Numbered from the stretch's first letter, positions 32,851-43,745 are shown. The stretch: 64,000 nt of DNA from Dactylonectria macrodidyma (GCA_020744425.1 JAGMUV010000041.1:248001-312000); one strand, 5' to 3'. Numbers and translations are program-made. Notes: generated by a model from the letters alone, not told the origin.

Positions 32851-33089
32851 CGCTCAGCAGGCACTTTTCTACTCGTAGCCAGCCCTACAGTAGTTTTCGC
32901 TAAAGCACGTCGCACAGGACATCAATACAGTTGATCTTAGCAAAGCTTCCGTGCAGCAGCGCCTCCATCTAGCTCATCCAGCATGGCATCGGCTCAAAGG
33001 CGCATTGTTTCAGGAGGGCATCCTGTCAGTTCTCGAGGCAAGCTCTGTACCATCTTGACCCAGCGGTTTGTGTATGTTGTCTCGAAGCA

Positions 33090-33450
33090 GTGAGACAAGT
33101 TGTCGGGCCCGGTGGCGGTCCGGGTAGCAGCCGAAGCGACAAAAAGAAAGGAGGTTCTCTGGGTAGCGCGCAGCTGCAGAGGTCGGCCGGGGCGGCTAAA
33201 AGCCGCAGATCAAGTCGATGGCGCAAAGCCCGGAATGTCGAGCAGCCAGAGCTGCAGAAGGGAATTGGTCGGGCCACAGAAGCCCGAGAGATCGAGGGCA
33301 CAAGGCCCAGAGTGTCAAGGCGGCAGGGCCGCACTGGTGGCTCTGGGCAGCCGAAGCTGCAGAGGGTTTGTCGAGGCGCCAGGGCCGCGGAAGATCACGT
33401 CGATCGGACTCGCAAAGGTCGGTAGGGCGGAGGGCCAGCAGGATCCAGGG
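33090..33450. other. GC-rich irregular repeats
   Basis: Loosely periodic copies of a block like GCAGCCGAAGCTGCAGAGG recur at about 75-100 bp spacing. Overlapping frames are open because of composition. No family was recognised. Confidence 0.4.
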
Positions 33451-33954
33451 CCTCGCAAGGCACCCAATCTTGCGAGAGCCTGGAACCGGCTGGTTTGTTT
33501 GGTGCCAGGACAGTATCTCCTAGCTATCGCTACAGCTGACAAGAACGTCAAATCTCCTAATCCCTTCGGATTGTGGCCTACTAAGACATAGTTAGGTCCT
33601 AGCTACAAAGCTGCGAGTAGTGGCCTACAAAAATAATCCCTACCCTAACGAAGCGCTAACAGCCGCGGGGGGGGAATTTTTACAGGAGAGAGTTGTCGCG
33701 GCCTGAGTTGCCGTTTTCCTGGTTGTGGTGCACCGTCTCGTCAGCGTTCACTTTGGCTCCTTGCCCACGCGTTTGTTTGTCAGCCAGCCCTCTCTGTCGT
33801 GTATGTCCATCTCGTCGGCCTTCTGGCAAAAGATTGACTGCTCTTAGCATAACTAAGCGTCCATTTCTCCAGCCTCGCTTCACCTCCCTTCCCGGCTTCG
33901 TTCCCGACTTCTCTTCCCTCCAGTTACATAAACAGACACCAAACAACACACACC

Positions 33955-34125
33955 AAGCGACCCACCAAAAAAACACACACCAAACGACACACACCAAACG
34001 ACACACACCAAACGACACACACCAAACGACACACACCAAACGACACACACCAAACGACACACACCAAACGACACACACCAAACGACACACACCAAACGAC
34101 ACACACCAAACGACACACACCAAAG
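33955..34125. repeat. 14-bp minisatellite (ACCAAACGACACAC)n
   Basis: About 11-12 near-perfect copies. Other array units carry the same tract at one to four degenerate copies (about 25800, 28125 and 31300), so its length varies between units. Confidence 0.9.
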
Positions 34126-35031
34126 CTCAAGACATTTCAAAAAGTCTAAACTAGACCCTTTGTTCACACACACACCCTTGACCCCACACCAGACAAGTAG
34201 GTAACCATTCCGGGGGTTCTCATGAGCGACATTTTGTCGCACTTTAGTGGGCCAACAACAGTGGGACAAGTCGTTTTTGATAACGCTTTTCGCGAGGTCG
34301 CGTCCACGACTGTCCGTTGTAATTGCCTTACCACTTCCGCCACGGACGAAGCGAGCGACGACCCATCACCTGTGTTCCGTCGCGCCATCTCGAGTACGTA
34401 TCCACAACGCATGCGTAGCGAGCTCGTTTGCACACAGATGTCATTTGTCGCTACGTATCCAGTATCAGTTCTCCACTGCACTCCCGGTGTCCGGTGTCGA
34501 AGACAGCGATGGGTCTTTTGAGAATCCGTACATATCATTCACGACACTCGAAAACAGTGTAGCGGTGATGAACTGGGTCACCCCACGTACTCACATACTG
34601 TGCGTCGCCTGGTCAAACCTGAGTTCTCAAGCACGAGACCTTACCCCCCTCATGACATTCTGATCCGCTCGCGGGGCAGTTCTTTGTGACTCACAATCGT
34701 CACGGACCTTACAAGGAGACTTTCTCTTGTTGGAAACAGCAAAGTGCACAAGCTCCCGTCCGCGCATGTCACAAAGCATCGGACCTGGCAGGCATTACGG
34801 CCGATTACTCACTTACCACGCCCCTACGTGAGCGACGATCAAGGTCGCCATGCATGATTGGAGCGAAGCAGATCTCACGGATCTAACGGATCTGTCACCA
34901 GGTGCCTGGCCAGGCGAATTGGTTGGAGCAGACACGGCCCTCACTGCACCCATGCAACAGTCCTAAATTGGGATCCTGCGGCCCACCCAAGCACCGGACA
35001 GAATCAATGTCCACTTCTTCTGCTAACTCGA

Positions 35032-35360
35032 AGACACGACAAGGCACGACAAGACACTACAAGACATGACAAGACACTACAAGACACGACAAGACACTGC
35101 ACGAGAACGAAGCAGGCTTTGGCAAGGTAGGCAAGCGGGGACCGGACAAAATGCCCGCTCTTTGGTTGCTCAAGTTGTGGAGTGTCTTGTCTTGTAGTCT
35201 TGTCATGTCATGTAGTGTCTTGTCGTGTCTTGTCGTATCTTGTCGTGTCTTGTAGTGTCTTGTCGTACCTTGTAGTGTCTTGTCGTGTCTCGTCGTGTCT
35301 TGTCGTGTCTTGCAGCGTCTAGTAGCGTCTTGTAGTGTCTGAGAGGGTCTTGTCACGGTT
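35032..35360. repeat. Foldback of 10-bp satellite (right copy)
   Basis: ACACGACAAG-type units (about 35032-35100) face inverted TCTTGTCGTG-type units (about 35177-35360). About 75 bp lies between them, closely matching the spacer at 29550-29620. Long stems could form in single-stranded DNA or RNA. Confidence 0.78.
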
Positions 35361-36094
35361 CCCAACTTGTCCTTCCATGCCCCACAGAGTAAGTAGTCTT
35401 TCTCCAGTTAACTTCTCCAAGTAGTCCTCTCCAGTTGACCCTCTCCAGTTGACCCTCCCCAACTGACCCTCATCATCTCGCCCTCTCTTCAGCTCCGCCT
35501 GGCGTTCGTTGCCGACACACGACGCATGACGCACGAAAAGACTGTAGTGGACCAACAGTGGGGCAAGTCGAGGTGCAATGCGCGCTCCGTCGCATCGTCT
35601 TGCGGGTCGTCTGAAAGGATCGATGGTGAGGGTTCATCCATCCATCCATCCATGCGTAGCGAGCTTTTTCAGACACAAGACGTCATTTGTCGCTACGCAT
35701 CAAGTATCAGTCTCCACTGCACTCCCAGTGTCAACTGACCGGCCTCACAAACTCGTGCTTGTCGATTTCGATCATGCACGCCACCTTGACAATGCAAGCC
35801 ATCCGTTTGGAGACCTTTCGCAAGGTGCTAGCGTGGATTGGGCTCCGATCTATACCCCGTTGATCGAGTGTCGCCAATGACTCGAGTTGGACACAACCGT
35901 GATCTGCCAGGGCTGTACTAGGTCGAAATGCGGCACATCGGCCACCTGACAGATCTGTCAACCAATCTCAATACGGTTAGGTGAACACGACCTCAGCTTC
36001 CAGCACTCCAGGCTGAGTGGTGTAAGTCTACGTCAACAGGGGATGGGGTTTGTTGTCGTTAGCGTCGACCAACAAGCACGGGTATGGTATGGTA

Positions 36095-36603
36095 CAGTAG
36101 GTACAACACGACATAATTCTCCCAATCCAAAGTCCAAAAGTGTCTGCTGTGCGGGAGAAAACGAAGAGCGGGGGTGGTAGTCTAAAGTCGGCATGGATTT
36201 TCGGCGCTGGCGATTGTTGGCTATTATCTATGAACGATGTGATAGATCAACAATGTTGTACTATAGCACTACAGGAGGCAGTCACTACCTAGATACATTA
36301 TCGCGAAAACCCTGCGAATGGCAACACAAAAAAGAAAAGGAAAAAAAAAATTAAAGCAAAAAATAAAGTAAAGAATAAAAAATACAAAATAAAACACGCT
36401 ATTATCCATAGAACAGTCAACTAAGTGAGCAATCTTCCAGCTTGTCAAGCCTATCTTTAGGTGGCGGATGCTTTCTTAGGTCTGTGGTATAGGGTAGGGT
36501 CGTCAGTTAACCCTCGCCTTCGCGCCGTCTTCCTCTACAACGACGGACGGTGACCAAATGACACACCAAACGGCACACACCCCTTCATCCACATGCACCC
36601 CAG
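36095..36603. repeat. Duplicated segment, more mutated copy (partner 25375-25870)
   Basis: Collinear with 25375-25870. Around 36225-36305 the differences are mainly TG-to-TA, for example GATGGATC to GATAGATC and TACTGTAGC to TACTATAGC. This is the direction expected from repeat-induced point mutation. Confidence 0.85.
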
Positions 36604-36669
36604 TCGCCATGCCTAGCACAAAGCGGCACTTTCTGGCGCTGCTAAAAACGGATCGCTAATCTTGTGTGA

Positions 36670-36815
36670 TATGTGTGTATGTATATGTGTCTGTGGGTAT
36701 GTGTGTTTGTGTATGTGTTTGTGTATGTGTGTATGTGTGTGTGTGTGTGTCTGTATCTGTGTCCGTGTCCGTGTCCGTGTCCGTGTCCGTGTCCGTGTCC
36801 GTGTCCGTGTCTGTG
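36670..36815. repeat. (GT)n and (GTGTCC)n microsatellite
   Basis: A TG/TA-rich tract passes into about nine copies of the hexamer GTGTCC (about 36757-36815). Open frames on both strands are artefacts. Confidence 0.92.
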
Positions 36816-37291
36816 TATGTACTCGAGTATGCCCTCGAGGTTCTATTTTGTTGCGTCCTTGCTGTATGGCCTGGTGCACAACAAATTGGACTTGGGCTGG
36901 GCCAAGCTCTTGCCTCGGTGCTGTTGGCTTGACCACCGTTCTTTGATGTCGCACCTAGGTACCTAGGTACTTTACCCATACCCTTCTTCTCCTTCTTTAG
37001 CTTGTTGGGCACCGCTTTTACTTTCGAGATGGGTCTGTCCAAACGCTGATAGAGCATGTCTCCTTGGCGTCTGCCTCCACCTTGTTCACGATTGCTTACA
37101 TGCTCTTCTCTCCGCCCGCTTCCACGAGCACATCCGAGTGAAGCGCTTGGGGGGTTATGCCCCCCCTGCATCAAGACTGGAGTTCCATTTGGTGTGTGTG
37201 TCTCTCTCTACATGTCCCTGCGTCTTCCGTCGTCCTACCGTGAATCCCGCTGCTCCATGGTGTCTGTGGTGACTAACACCATCCTACCTAG

Positions 37292-37590
37292 GGCTCGACT
37301 TCCTCGCTGCAAGCATCAAAGCCACCTTGACTCGGCAGAACTACACGTACTGGCGCGATACTTTTTTTCGGAACGGCACTCTCTGGACCACAGAGGTCCG
37401 CGTTCTCAACGAGCGCGTCATCTTCACGGCGGATCCGAAGAACATCAAGACGGTCCTGGTCACTCAGTTCCGCGACTTTAGGAAGGGAGACCAGTTCCGC
37501 GACGCCTGAGGAGGCTGAGGTGACTTCCTTGGGGATAGCATATTCACCCAAGACGGGCCTCAGTGGCACGCCACTTCGTTCCACCTTCTG
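37292..37590 (+). pseudogene. Cytochrome P450 relic (N-terminal exon fragment)
   Basis: A fungal P450 N-terminal segment similar to the CYP52/CYP63 type is visible: LDFLAASIKATLTRQNYTY, then DPKNIKTVLVTQFRDF, and after two in-frame TGA codons (37507-37509, 37516-37518) GDFLGDSIFTQDGPQWHA in the same frame. An intron 3' end (CTAAC...TAG) directly precedes the exon at 37291, so this is a piece of a real gene rather than a processed copy. The I-helix, ExxR and haem-Cys regions are absent. One TGA may replace the usual Trp. Confidence 0.8.
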
Positions 37591-37599
37591 TTTTGCTTC

Positions 37600-38425
37600 T
37601 TCACTGTAAAGCCAATAGAAGTACATGAGACAGAGAGTACTTCTGTTTGTGCGGATATCTGGTGTGGTTAGAAGCACTGTCGGTCATTGAAGCTACATTT
37701 TCTCCCAATGATGTGCGTACTGTTAGAGGTCTCTGAGGTACTAGATGGGGCCCGGGTTGATGTGGAGACCGGTACGCCACTGGCACCTAGCACGACGTGC
37801 CTCATACACGTTACTGACTCGCTTCGTTCGCAGACGTGGACGACGAACTCAAATGTTTGGGTTTTTATTATGCTTCTCTCCATTTCCTTTTTTACATATC
37901 TTCCTCGCGAGTTAATTCCATGTTGTCGATTGGCATTCTCGTCCCCCTTGGCCTCCTTCCTTGGCCTCCTTGGCCTACAGTACACAGTTATCATGAATAC
38001 AGAGTAATTGCTCAATTATCAAGACCTACTTCTTATTCTATGACGTGTCTCCTGTCTTCGTGTCAGGGACTTCTTCGTATCTTCGTAGATAGAGGCTAAC
38101 TCGGGCGATGTAGGCAGCAGAGGTCCGTGGTGCGCGGCGAATAGAGCACGTTGCGTCGACATGTCCGGATCGCCGAGATACCGGAATAAAGTTTGTGTGG
38201 AGGGGGAGACATGCGTCACGGGTGTCGCGTTAGCGCAACAGACAGGCAGAGGCTTGAGTCATGGGAAGCAACGGTCTCTCTTTCAGAAGCTACGTCGTCA
38301 AATCATCTCGTATTTTTGCGCCTTGTCGTCGTCTCAAACTGCATGTCGCTACATACGTACAAAAACAGTTCTCCACTTGTCTTCATTACCTATTTCGGCG
38401 CTCGGCCTCTGCAGACGCGGACACA
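37600..38425. other. No recognised gene
   Basis: Short frames only. The first bases continue the P450 frame briefly, then similarity is lost. Confidence 0.3.
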
Positions 38426-39816
38426 TACAGTGGGTGTGCAAAAGTTCTGACAACTTCCGGATCCACCCATCTTGGCCGGATGACTACGTAACCTTTGACC
38501 AAACATTATGCACTCAAATAATATTATGATAAATTAAAAGCTAGATGAATTTGAAGCCCAGAAGATAGAGTTTATGATGATATGTCTCAATATTTAGTAT
38601 ACCACCCATCTGCATCATAACACGCCTTCATTCGCCTTGGCATCGAATCCAATAGGTTCTCGAACACCTCATCTTCAAGCTCGTGCCAAAGCTCCTTTGC
38701 ACACTCAATAAGGCGTTCTTTTGCGGCTCGAGTCTTCGGAAGGGCTGATAGCTCCGGGTATCTCTTACAGATCCGTTCCTTTAGTATTGCCCATAGATTC
38801 TCGATCGGATTGAGATCTGGTGAGTGCGGGGGCCATTCTATGAGAACGAGGCCCTCGCGAGTTGCGTATTTACGCAGCCAGTCTTGGACCAAATGACTCT
38901 TAAATGTAGGTCCGTTATCATGTTGAAATACGCTTCCTTCTGATATAATTTCTGGGAGGTGTTCTTGAAGGCACCCTAAGATAATGCGGCTCGTAACGCC
39001 GCTACGGTCTGAGTCTGGGTCTCCTTCTAAGCAGACCAAATCTGTAGCTCTGTCGATAGTGAATGCACTGAAAAACATCTGCGAATGCCTCGATGGCTTC
39101 CTCTGAGGCTGTACGTTCTTTTTTTTAAGTCTCTCGCCCTAGATGCGGTCAGAATGGTGTTTCAAAGTTGAAGCGCCGCGACTTACATATCTCGTGAACG
39201 CCCACTTCCATTTCTCGCCGTCACCACGAGCGATTGAACACTCGTCTGAGAAAATCCAATTATGCCAAAATGAAGCATCTTCATCCTTATATCGTGCTGC
39301 AAAATCTTTTCGCTTCTGAGCCGCAGAATCGCTGAGAAATGGGCGCCGGCTCGCGAGGTGGTGTTGGATGCCGTTCTTCTTCAAGTACCGCGATAAAGTG
39401 CTCCTGTGGCAGCGCAGACCGGCTTCATCGCATAATTCTTGGACTGTGATAAAAGGGTCTCTTTCGATGATTCGAAAGATATGATTTTTATCCCTCTGAC
39501 TGATGGTTGCTGGACGCCCAGAGCGCGAATTACTTTTTGCACTCTTTTGCTGGTCGTAGCGGCGGACGAGGCCAAAGATCGCGTGTTTTGTCACGCCCTC
39601 TTTCGCCACGATGTCATCAAGGGAAACGCCAGATCTGTACATGGTTACAATCTTCGTCCTCTTGTGAGGACTATGATGCTTTTGCCTATACGCAGTCGGC
39701 ATCGTATGGTAGAGTAATTGCGTGTTGAAGATGCTGTATTGTGGTGGCCGCGTCACAGCTTGAGATGCAAGAGCGGGGAAATCGGGAAATTGTCGGAACT
39801 TTTGCACACCACTGTA
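38426..39816 (-). mobile_element. Tc1/mariner DNA transposon A, apparently intact
   Basis: A 1391-bp element with inverted termini starting CAGTGG(G)TGTGCAAAAGTTC at both ends, flanked by TA on each side. It encodes one spliced transposase on the minus strand. Related to element B at 59157-60543. Confidence 0.93.
38587..39702 (-). CDS. Tc1/mariner transposase A (2 exons, 355 aa)
   Basis: Exons are 39702-39187 and 39138-38587. The 48-bp intron (GTAAGT...CTAG, 39139-39186) is phase 0 and contains the stop that otherwise splits the gene. The N-terminus is a paired helix-turn-helix region (HKRTKIVTMYRSGVSLDDI, then SRSGRPATIS). The catalytic triad is D in FSDE (about 39245), D in QHDNG (about 38920) and E in NPIENLW (about 38795). 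By count, 38 residues separate the last two (DD38E), unlike the DD34E of classical Tc1. The start at 39702 is chosen because the longer upstream frame begins inside the terminal repeat. No stop or frameshift remains after splicing. Confidence 0.9.
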
Positions 39817-40667
39817 CGTAGCACAACACAAAACGTCAAGTCGTCACTGCTCGGTGGCCGACAGCGCAGCATGACCGCCAGGAGGGCGGCGAAGCAACGA
39901 AAACGAAGGCAAGCCCAGAATGGATGGGCGCTCTGCGTGTCCCCTGAAGCGAACTCGAATCGATGTTATGCAGTCGAGTCTGCCAATCTGACGGCAAGTG
40001 TTTGATGGCTGTTAGACGACTCGCTGGTTCTGGATCGTGAATTGTACCTTTTCCGTTGCGGATTTAAACTTTTGTTCCACTGTTTCAACGCCTCTGAGGA
40101 TTGCAAGCCATTCGGTCGCTCCTGCCAGCAGCCTTAGAATTGCGTAATCCTCAACTGTGAGGGGGAGAGAAAAGTCCTTAGTCGCTACGTGAGGAGCCGT
40201 CGTGGAGGTCGAACCACCCGACCGCATCGAGTTCGAACCGTACAACCGCCCCGTAGAACCCTTGTTGAACTTGTGGTAAGCCTTTTGGGCCATGTTCTAT
40301 CGGCGGATCCTCTTCTCTGACCCTCCTGCTGCTTGCATTGCCGGTGGGGTACCTGAGCTTCCGCTGCTGTGCGTGGTTCGCCTCCTCTCTGACTGACTGG
40401 GATCATCGTCGAGCGATCCCCACTGGTCGACGCCTCTACACGCCACAGCCTACGCCAGGAGTGTGCCAGAATCTGGCCCAGACAGAACCAAACAATCAAG
40501 GGAATCTCCATGTCGCGCCACCGCATGATTGAAAAGACGTAAGCGACCTGAACTGGACAGGGAGACGACATTTTAAAGCAGTCTGCGGCGTGGTCGAGCT
40601 ACAGGCGTTTACGGCATTGAGGAAACTATTCTTAGTAATGCACGGGTCTTGAGGGTCAGAGGCTAGA
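39817..40667. other. No confident gene; short minus-strand frames
   Basis: A 93-residue minus-strand frame (40012-40293) contains LPLTVEDYAILRLLAGATEW and could be a fragment of a larger protein. I cannot assign it. Confidence 0.25.
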
Positions 40668-41191
40668 TGTAAGGGTTGGGGCGGCATGCCCAACAATATT
40701 CCGAGTCAGCGTGGGTACGTAGCTGTGCGGAAGGTCGGGTATTCGAGCCCCGGGCAGGAAGCCCTAGCTAGCACCTTGTGACTGGGACAGGCTACGTGGT
40801 CACAAGAAAGGTCTTGGGGGTTGACATCTATGGTTATCGCCTTCCCAAGCCGGAGGCCAGCTTGGACTCTCTACCACCTACGTTAACGTGTGGGCTTGTC
40901 TACCGGGCGCGTCATGCCAGAGGGCCTCTGAACGCTAGCTGTACCCAGGCGGTACGGTGCGGAAGCCTCGACCGTATGAGCGCTGGAAGGGCCACTGCGA
41001 GCCTAGCCCAGCCCGGGACGTGCTGGTTAGAGGGGGGATAATTGTAAGAGTTAGCGGCGAGGGCTCGGCAAGCCCTCGGCAGGGACTAGCCTTATAACTA
41101 GATGTGCGGCACTACTCGGAATCGCTTGATCTTTCCCCTCAACGGGCAACGGGTCTTTGTGTGGCTTGGGCATGCCACCCCAACCCTTACA
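40668..41191. mobile_element. Probable solo LTR (524 bp)
   Basis: The segment begins TGTAAGGGTTGGGGCGGCAT and ends with its near-perfect inverse, ...CCCAACCCTTACA (26-bp inverted terminus with one mismatch). The flanks are CTAGA and CTCGA, a target duplication with one difference. It could also be a MITE. It carries a tRNA-like GGGTATTCGAGCCCC motif near 40735-40752. Confidence 0.65.
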
Positions 41192-41964
41192 CTCGACTAG
41201 CAGTCACCGGGTGTCAGTTAAAACTGTTCTCGATGCCGGACTAGAAACCAACTATTGGATCACATCCAGTATGTAAACGTTCACTCAGGATTTCCGTGAC
41301 AAAGTGGCTCGTGTAGCCGTCACACTGAAACCATGATGATTCCCGAGTGAGGGCGTTTGCGCCGCATTGCGGCAGAGCTGCGGGGCTCTCACATTGTTTC
41401 CGTATAACTGTACCGGCACTTTGTGGGACAGTTGCGATTGAGCTACGTAATGACCATGGGTTAGTCAGGCTCTGTCACAGAAGCGCACACGCTGTCATGG
41501 TGACCGTTTCGCCATAGGTTAAAGGATCGCGACCTGTTCGTTTGGACTGGTTCATTCGGACTGTGATCAGTTACGGTTCGTAGCCGGAGCGGGCGGGACA
41601 ACTGAGCCGCCAAGACGACAGAGACGATTGAGAAAGATCGAGCAAGCAGAAGCCACGAGAAGCCACGAAGGGTGCTTCTCAATCTCATGGCTATAATAGC
41701 TCGCTGCGTAGACTTACCTGTCACTCCTTCGGCTTCTCGTTGTCCCTGTCTTTTGGCAGTCGGCCATCGCCACTCCTTCTTTTTCTTCCCTTGCGCATGG
41801 TCTAAGGGAGTGCCATTCCTTTTCCTCTTTTTTTGTCCTATGCATTTCTTACACATTCGTTCAGCAGTACCCTTTACGCTTACTTGTTCCGCGCGGCTCT
41901 CGCGCGTCCGGAAGGAGCAAACCTTCAAATTCCCCACAGAAAGAGGACCAAACACACGTCCAAG
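41192..41964. promoter_or_regulatory. Upstream region of the secreted-protein gene
   Basis: No gene before 41965. A TATAATAG sequence lies at about 41690, and C/T-rich tracts at about 41765-41850, both usual in fungal promoters and leaders. Confidence 0.4.
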
Positions 41965-42453
41965 ATGCCTCAACTGAGTGCTGGTTCGCTCGCGGTATTC
42001 GCTCTGTCCCTCACCACGGTGGGCGCGAACTCCGTCACGTTCTGGACCCTCGACCACAACGTGCGAACGCTGTACTTTACACCCAGTCTCGGCTCCCCTG
42101 TCACGGTCAGCAGTGACGCCAACACCACTGTCACGTTCCCATCCGAATATAGTGGCAACTTCTACGCCGTTAAGCAGGGCGCCAGCCAGGAAGTTGGCAT
42201 GCTCGGCGAGGTCATGTTCAACGGCTGGATGGGTCTGACTTACTTTGACGTGTCCGCCATCGTCAACCCCGGAGACAGAGACAACGTAAAGCAGATGTGG
42301 CCTGCCAAGTCATTGGTCCCGGTATCTGGGTGCCAGATGTTCCCGTGCGACAACGTCTACTACAAGGCGAACGACGTTCAGACCAAAACGACAAAGGAAG
42401 TGCATCTGGTCACGACGCTGGGCAGTGGGTCGACGCACCGGGAAGGCATTTGA
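41965..42453 (+). CDS. Small secreted protein (162 aa)
   Basis: The ATG at 41965 (context CAAGATG) starts a clear signal peptide, MPQLSAGSLAVFALSLTTVG, probably cleaved after ANS. The mature part is Thr/Ser/Val-rich, of a kind expected to form beta strands, and has one Cys pair (GCQMFPCDN). It resembles a family of small secreted proteins in Fusarium and related fungi that is annotated variably, sometimes as thaumatin-like or antigenic protein. I infer an extracellular or wall location, but the function is unknown. A longer in-frame start at 41833 would bury the signal peptide and is rejected. The gene has no intron and appears intact. Confidence 0.8.
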   Translation: MPQLSAGSLAVFALSLTTVGANSVTFWTLDHNVRTLYFTPSLGSPVTVSSDANTTVTFPSEYSGNFYAVKQGASQEVGMLGEVMFNGWMGLTYFDVSAIVNPGDRDNVKQMWPAKSLVPVSGCQMFPCDNVYYKANDVQTKTTKEVHLVTTLGSGSTHREGI

Positions 42454-42748
42454 GTCCGTTGCTTCGCTGGACTGGGTTAGTGACACACTTGCGGGGTGAG
42501 ATAGGCGGAGAGACGGGGTGAACCTGCATCCTAGTGCCACCACCACAGTATTACATTCACTTAGCACTTTCATAGACAGCTAGCCTCGACAGCTATCAAC
42601 ACACTTTGTTACATTGAATCTACTAATTCTACCGTTACCAGACCGTGACGTACATTGCTCACTATGACGCCCTGATCCACTTGATCATACCTCGAGCCTT
42701 GGGCCTACCCTAGACCCCTCTTGTGTAAGACCAACCATCACATTTAAC

Positions 42749-43745
42749 GGGCACTGCGAAGGTGCCCGAGGACTTACCTCCCACACTAGCGTACGTTAAA
42801 GGGCTTGCAAGAGCCCAAACAGCACGACACCATCAACTGTGGTGGATCGATAACATTCCGGAATCGTACCAACCCCTTAACTTGAAGGCAACGCTAAAAA
42901 GCCCTAAAGAACTGGAGTTAGAACGACCTGTGCTCCACCGGCTGCTTGCAGCGCGGACACTGCACGGAGACTTCGCAGAGTATCACGAGCGCTTTGCACA
43001 CGCCGACGCTGCTATCTCCTGTACCTGCGGGAGAAGAAAGAACCCTTATCACATCTTCTACTGTCGGAAGGTGGAAGCAAAGAGAAGGCCCGGCTGGCTC
43101 CGGAGCCTCTCAGCGCTATCCACAAGATAATAGGAACCGAATTCAAGCGGTACGCAACCTTAGTTAAGGCAAGCCAATTCTTTACACGAATTTGCCCCAA
43201 CTATTAGTGGCGTACCTCCCATAGCGCAAAAGACACGCGCCAAACCTTTTCTTTGTTCATTTATTACTTTCCGTCCGGACGCGATTCGGGCACCCTGCGA
43301 GGACGAGTTGGCCGCTAAGCAGATGTTAGATAATACCTGTTGGGCCCTGGAGGCCCCGTCGAAAACACTTCGATGAGCTGCTGAAAAGTTGGCTCGATAA
43401 TTGCAACTGGAATACTGTTGCGCCTTCAAATCCCGCTGACGGGTGCTAGGCTTGAAGATTATAAGGCGTTTAGCTGAGAAATGCCGAATGGCTTAGGGGA
43501 AATGAGGGATGAAGACAGTGGAAGAAGCAGCAAGGAGCAGCGACGGCACGCCCAAAAACGCGCGACCGGTCCCCCGACCCACACCGCGCCTTCCAAACAA
43601 GATAAGACTGGGCCCCGCCTACCCTATAGCGGGACTCAACTACCCTATAGCCAGCTTAGCACGTGTTTTTACGCCCATGGCGGTTGGCGGGACCTCGAGC
43701 CCGTAACACGTTAAATATACTACTACTACTACTGCTACTACTATT
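42749..43745 (+). mobile_element. 5'-truncated LINE copy with 15-bp target duplication
   Basis: ACCATCACATTTAAC flanks the element at 42734-42748 and 43746-43760. The insert begins inside ORF2 and ends in a (TAC)n tail (about 43717-43745). The last 140 bp match the small insertion at 31060-31198. This is a textbook target-primed insertion of a Tad1-type LINE. Confidence 0.9.
42762..43206 (+). pseudogene. LINE ORF2 C-terminal end (zinc-binding tail)
   Basis: The frame encodes the region after RNase H: LERPVLHRLLAARTLHGDF, then YHERFAH and a Cys/His cluster CTCGRRKNPYHIFYCRK. After a shift near 43125 it resumes as KIIGTEFKRYATLVKASQFF and ends at TAG near 43206. That is the normal LINE protein end, so only the 5' part is missing. 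Confidence 0.82.

Larger units (their letters stand above)
24430..36610. repeat. Degenerate higher-order repeat array (2-3 kb units)
   Basis: The same ordered modules recur along 12 kb: a 10-mer TCTTGTCGTG tract ending in a block like GGTCCCGCAATGCCCTACAC; a TTTGTTTGTCAACCCC tract; a block around TTCATGGACCAAGCA; a 14-mer ACCAAACGACACAC tract; the block AAAGTCTAAACYGGACCC; the block CATTTGTCGCTACG..TCCAGTATCAG; and the block CTGATCCGCTC..GGGCAGTTCTTT. Module anchors lie at about 25840/28175/30293/31360/34140 (AAAGTCTAAAC or its relic), 28369/30480/34441/35685 (CATTTGTCGC) and 26140/28995/31786/34650 (CTGATCCGC). One stretch, 32000-32850, is inverted. No protein family was found. The Cys/Pro-rich open frames are products of the tracts. 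Confidence 0.8.

Noticed and set aside
38587..39831. Transposase A read as two separate or frameshifted pseudogene pieces
   Set aside because: A 48-bp GTAAGT...TAG intron in phase 0 joins them exactly, and the related element B has the same structure.
40735..40752. Possible tRNA gene or SINE (GGGTATTCGAGCCCC box B-like motif)
   Set aside because: No matching A box or cloverleaf arms could be drawn; the motif sits inside the LTR-like element.
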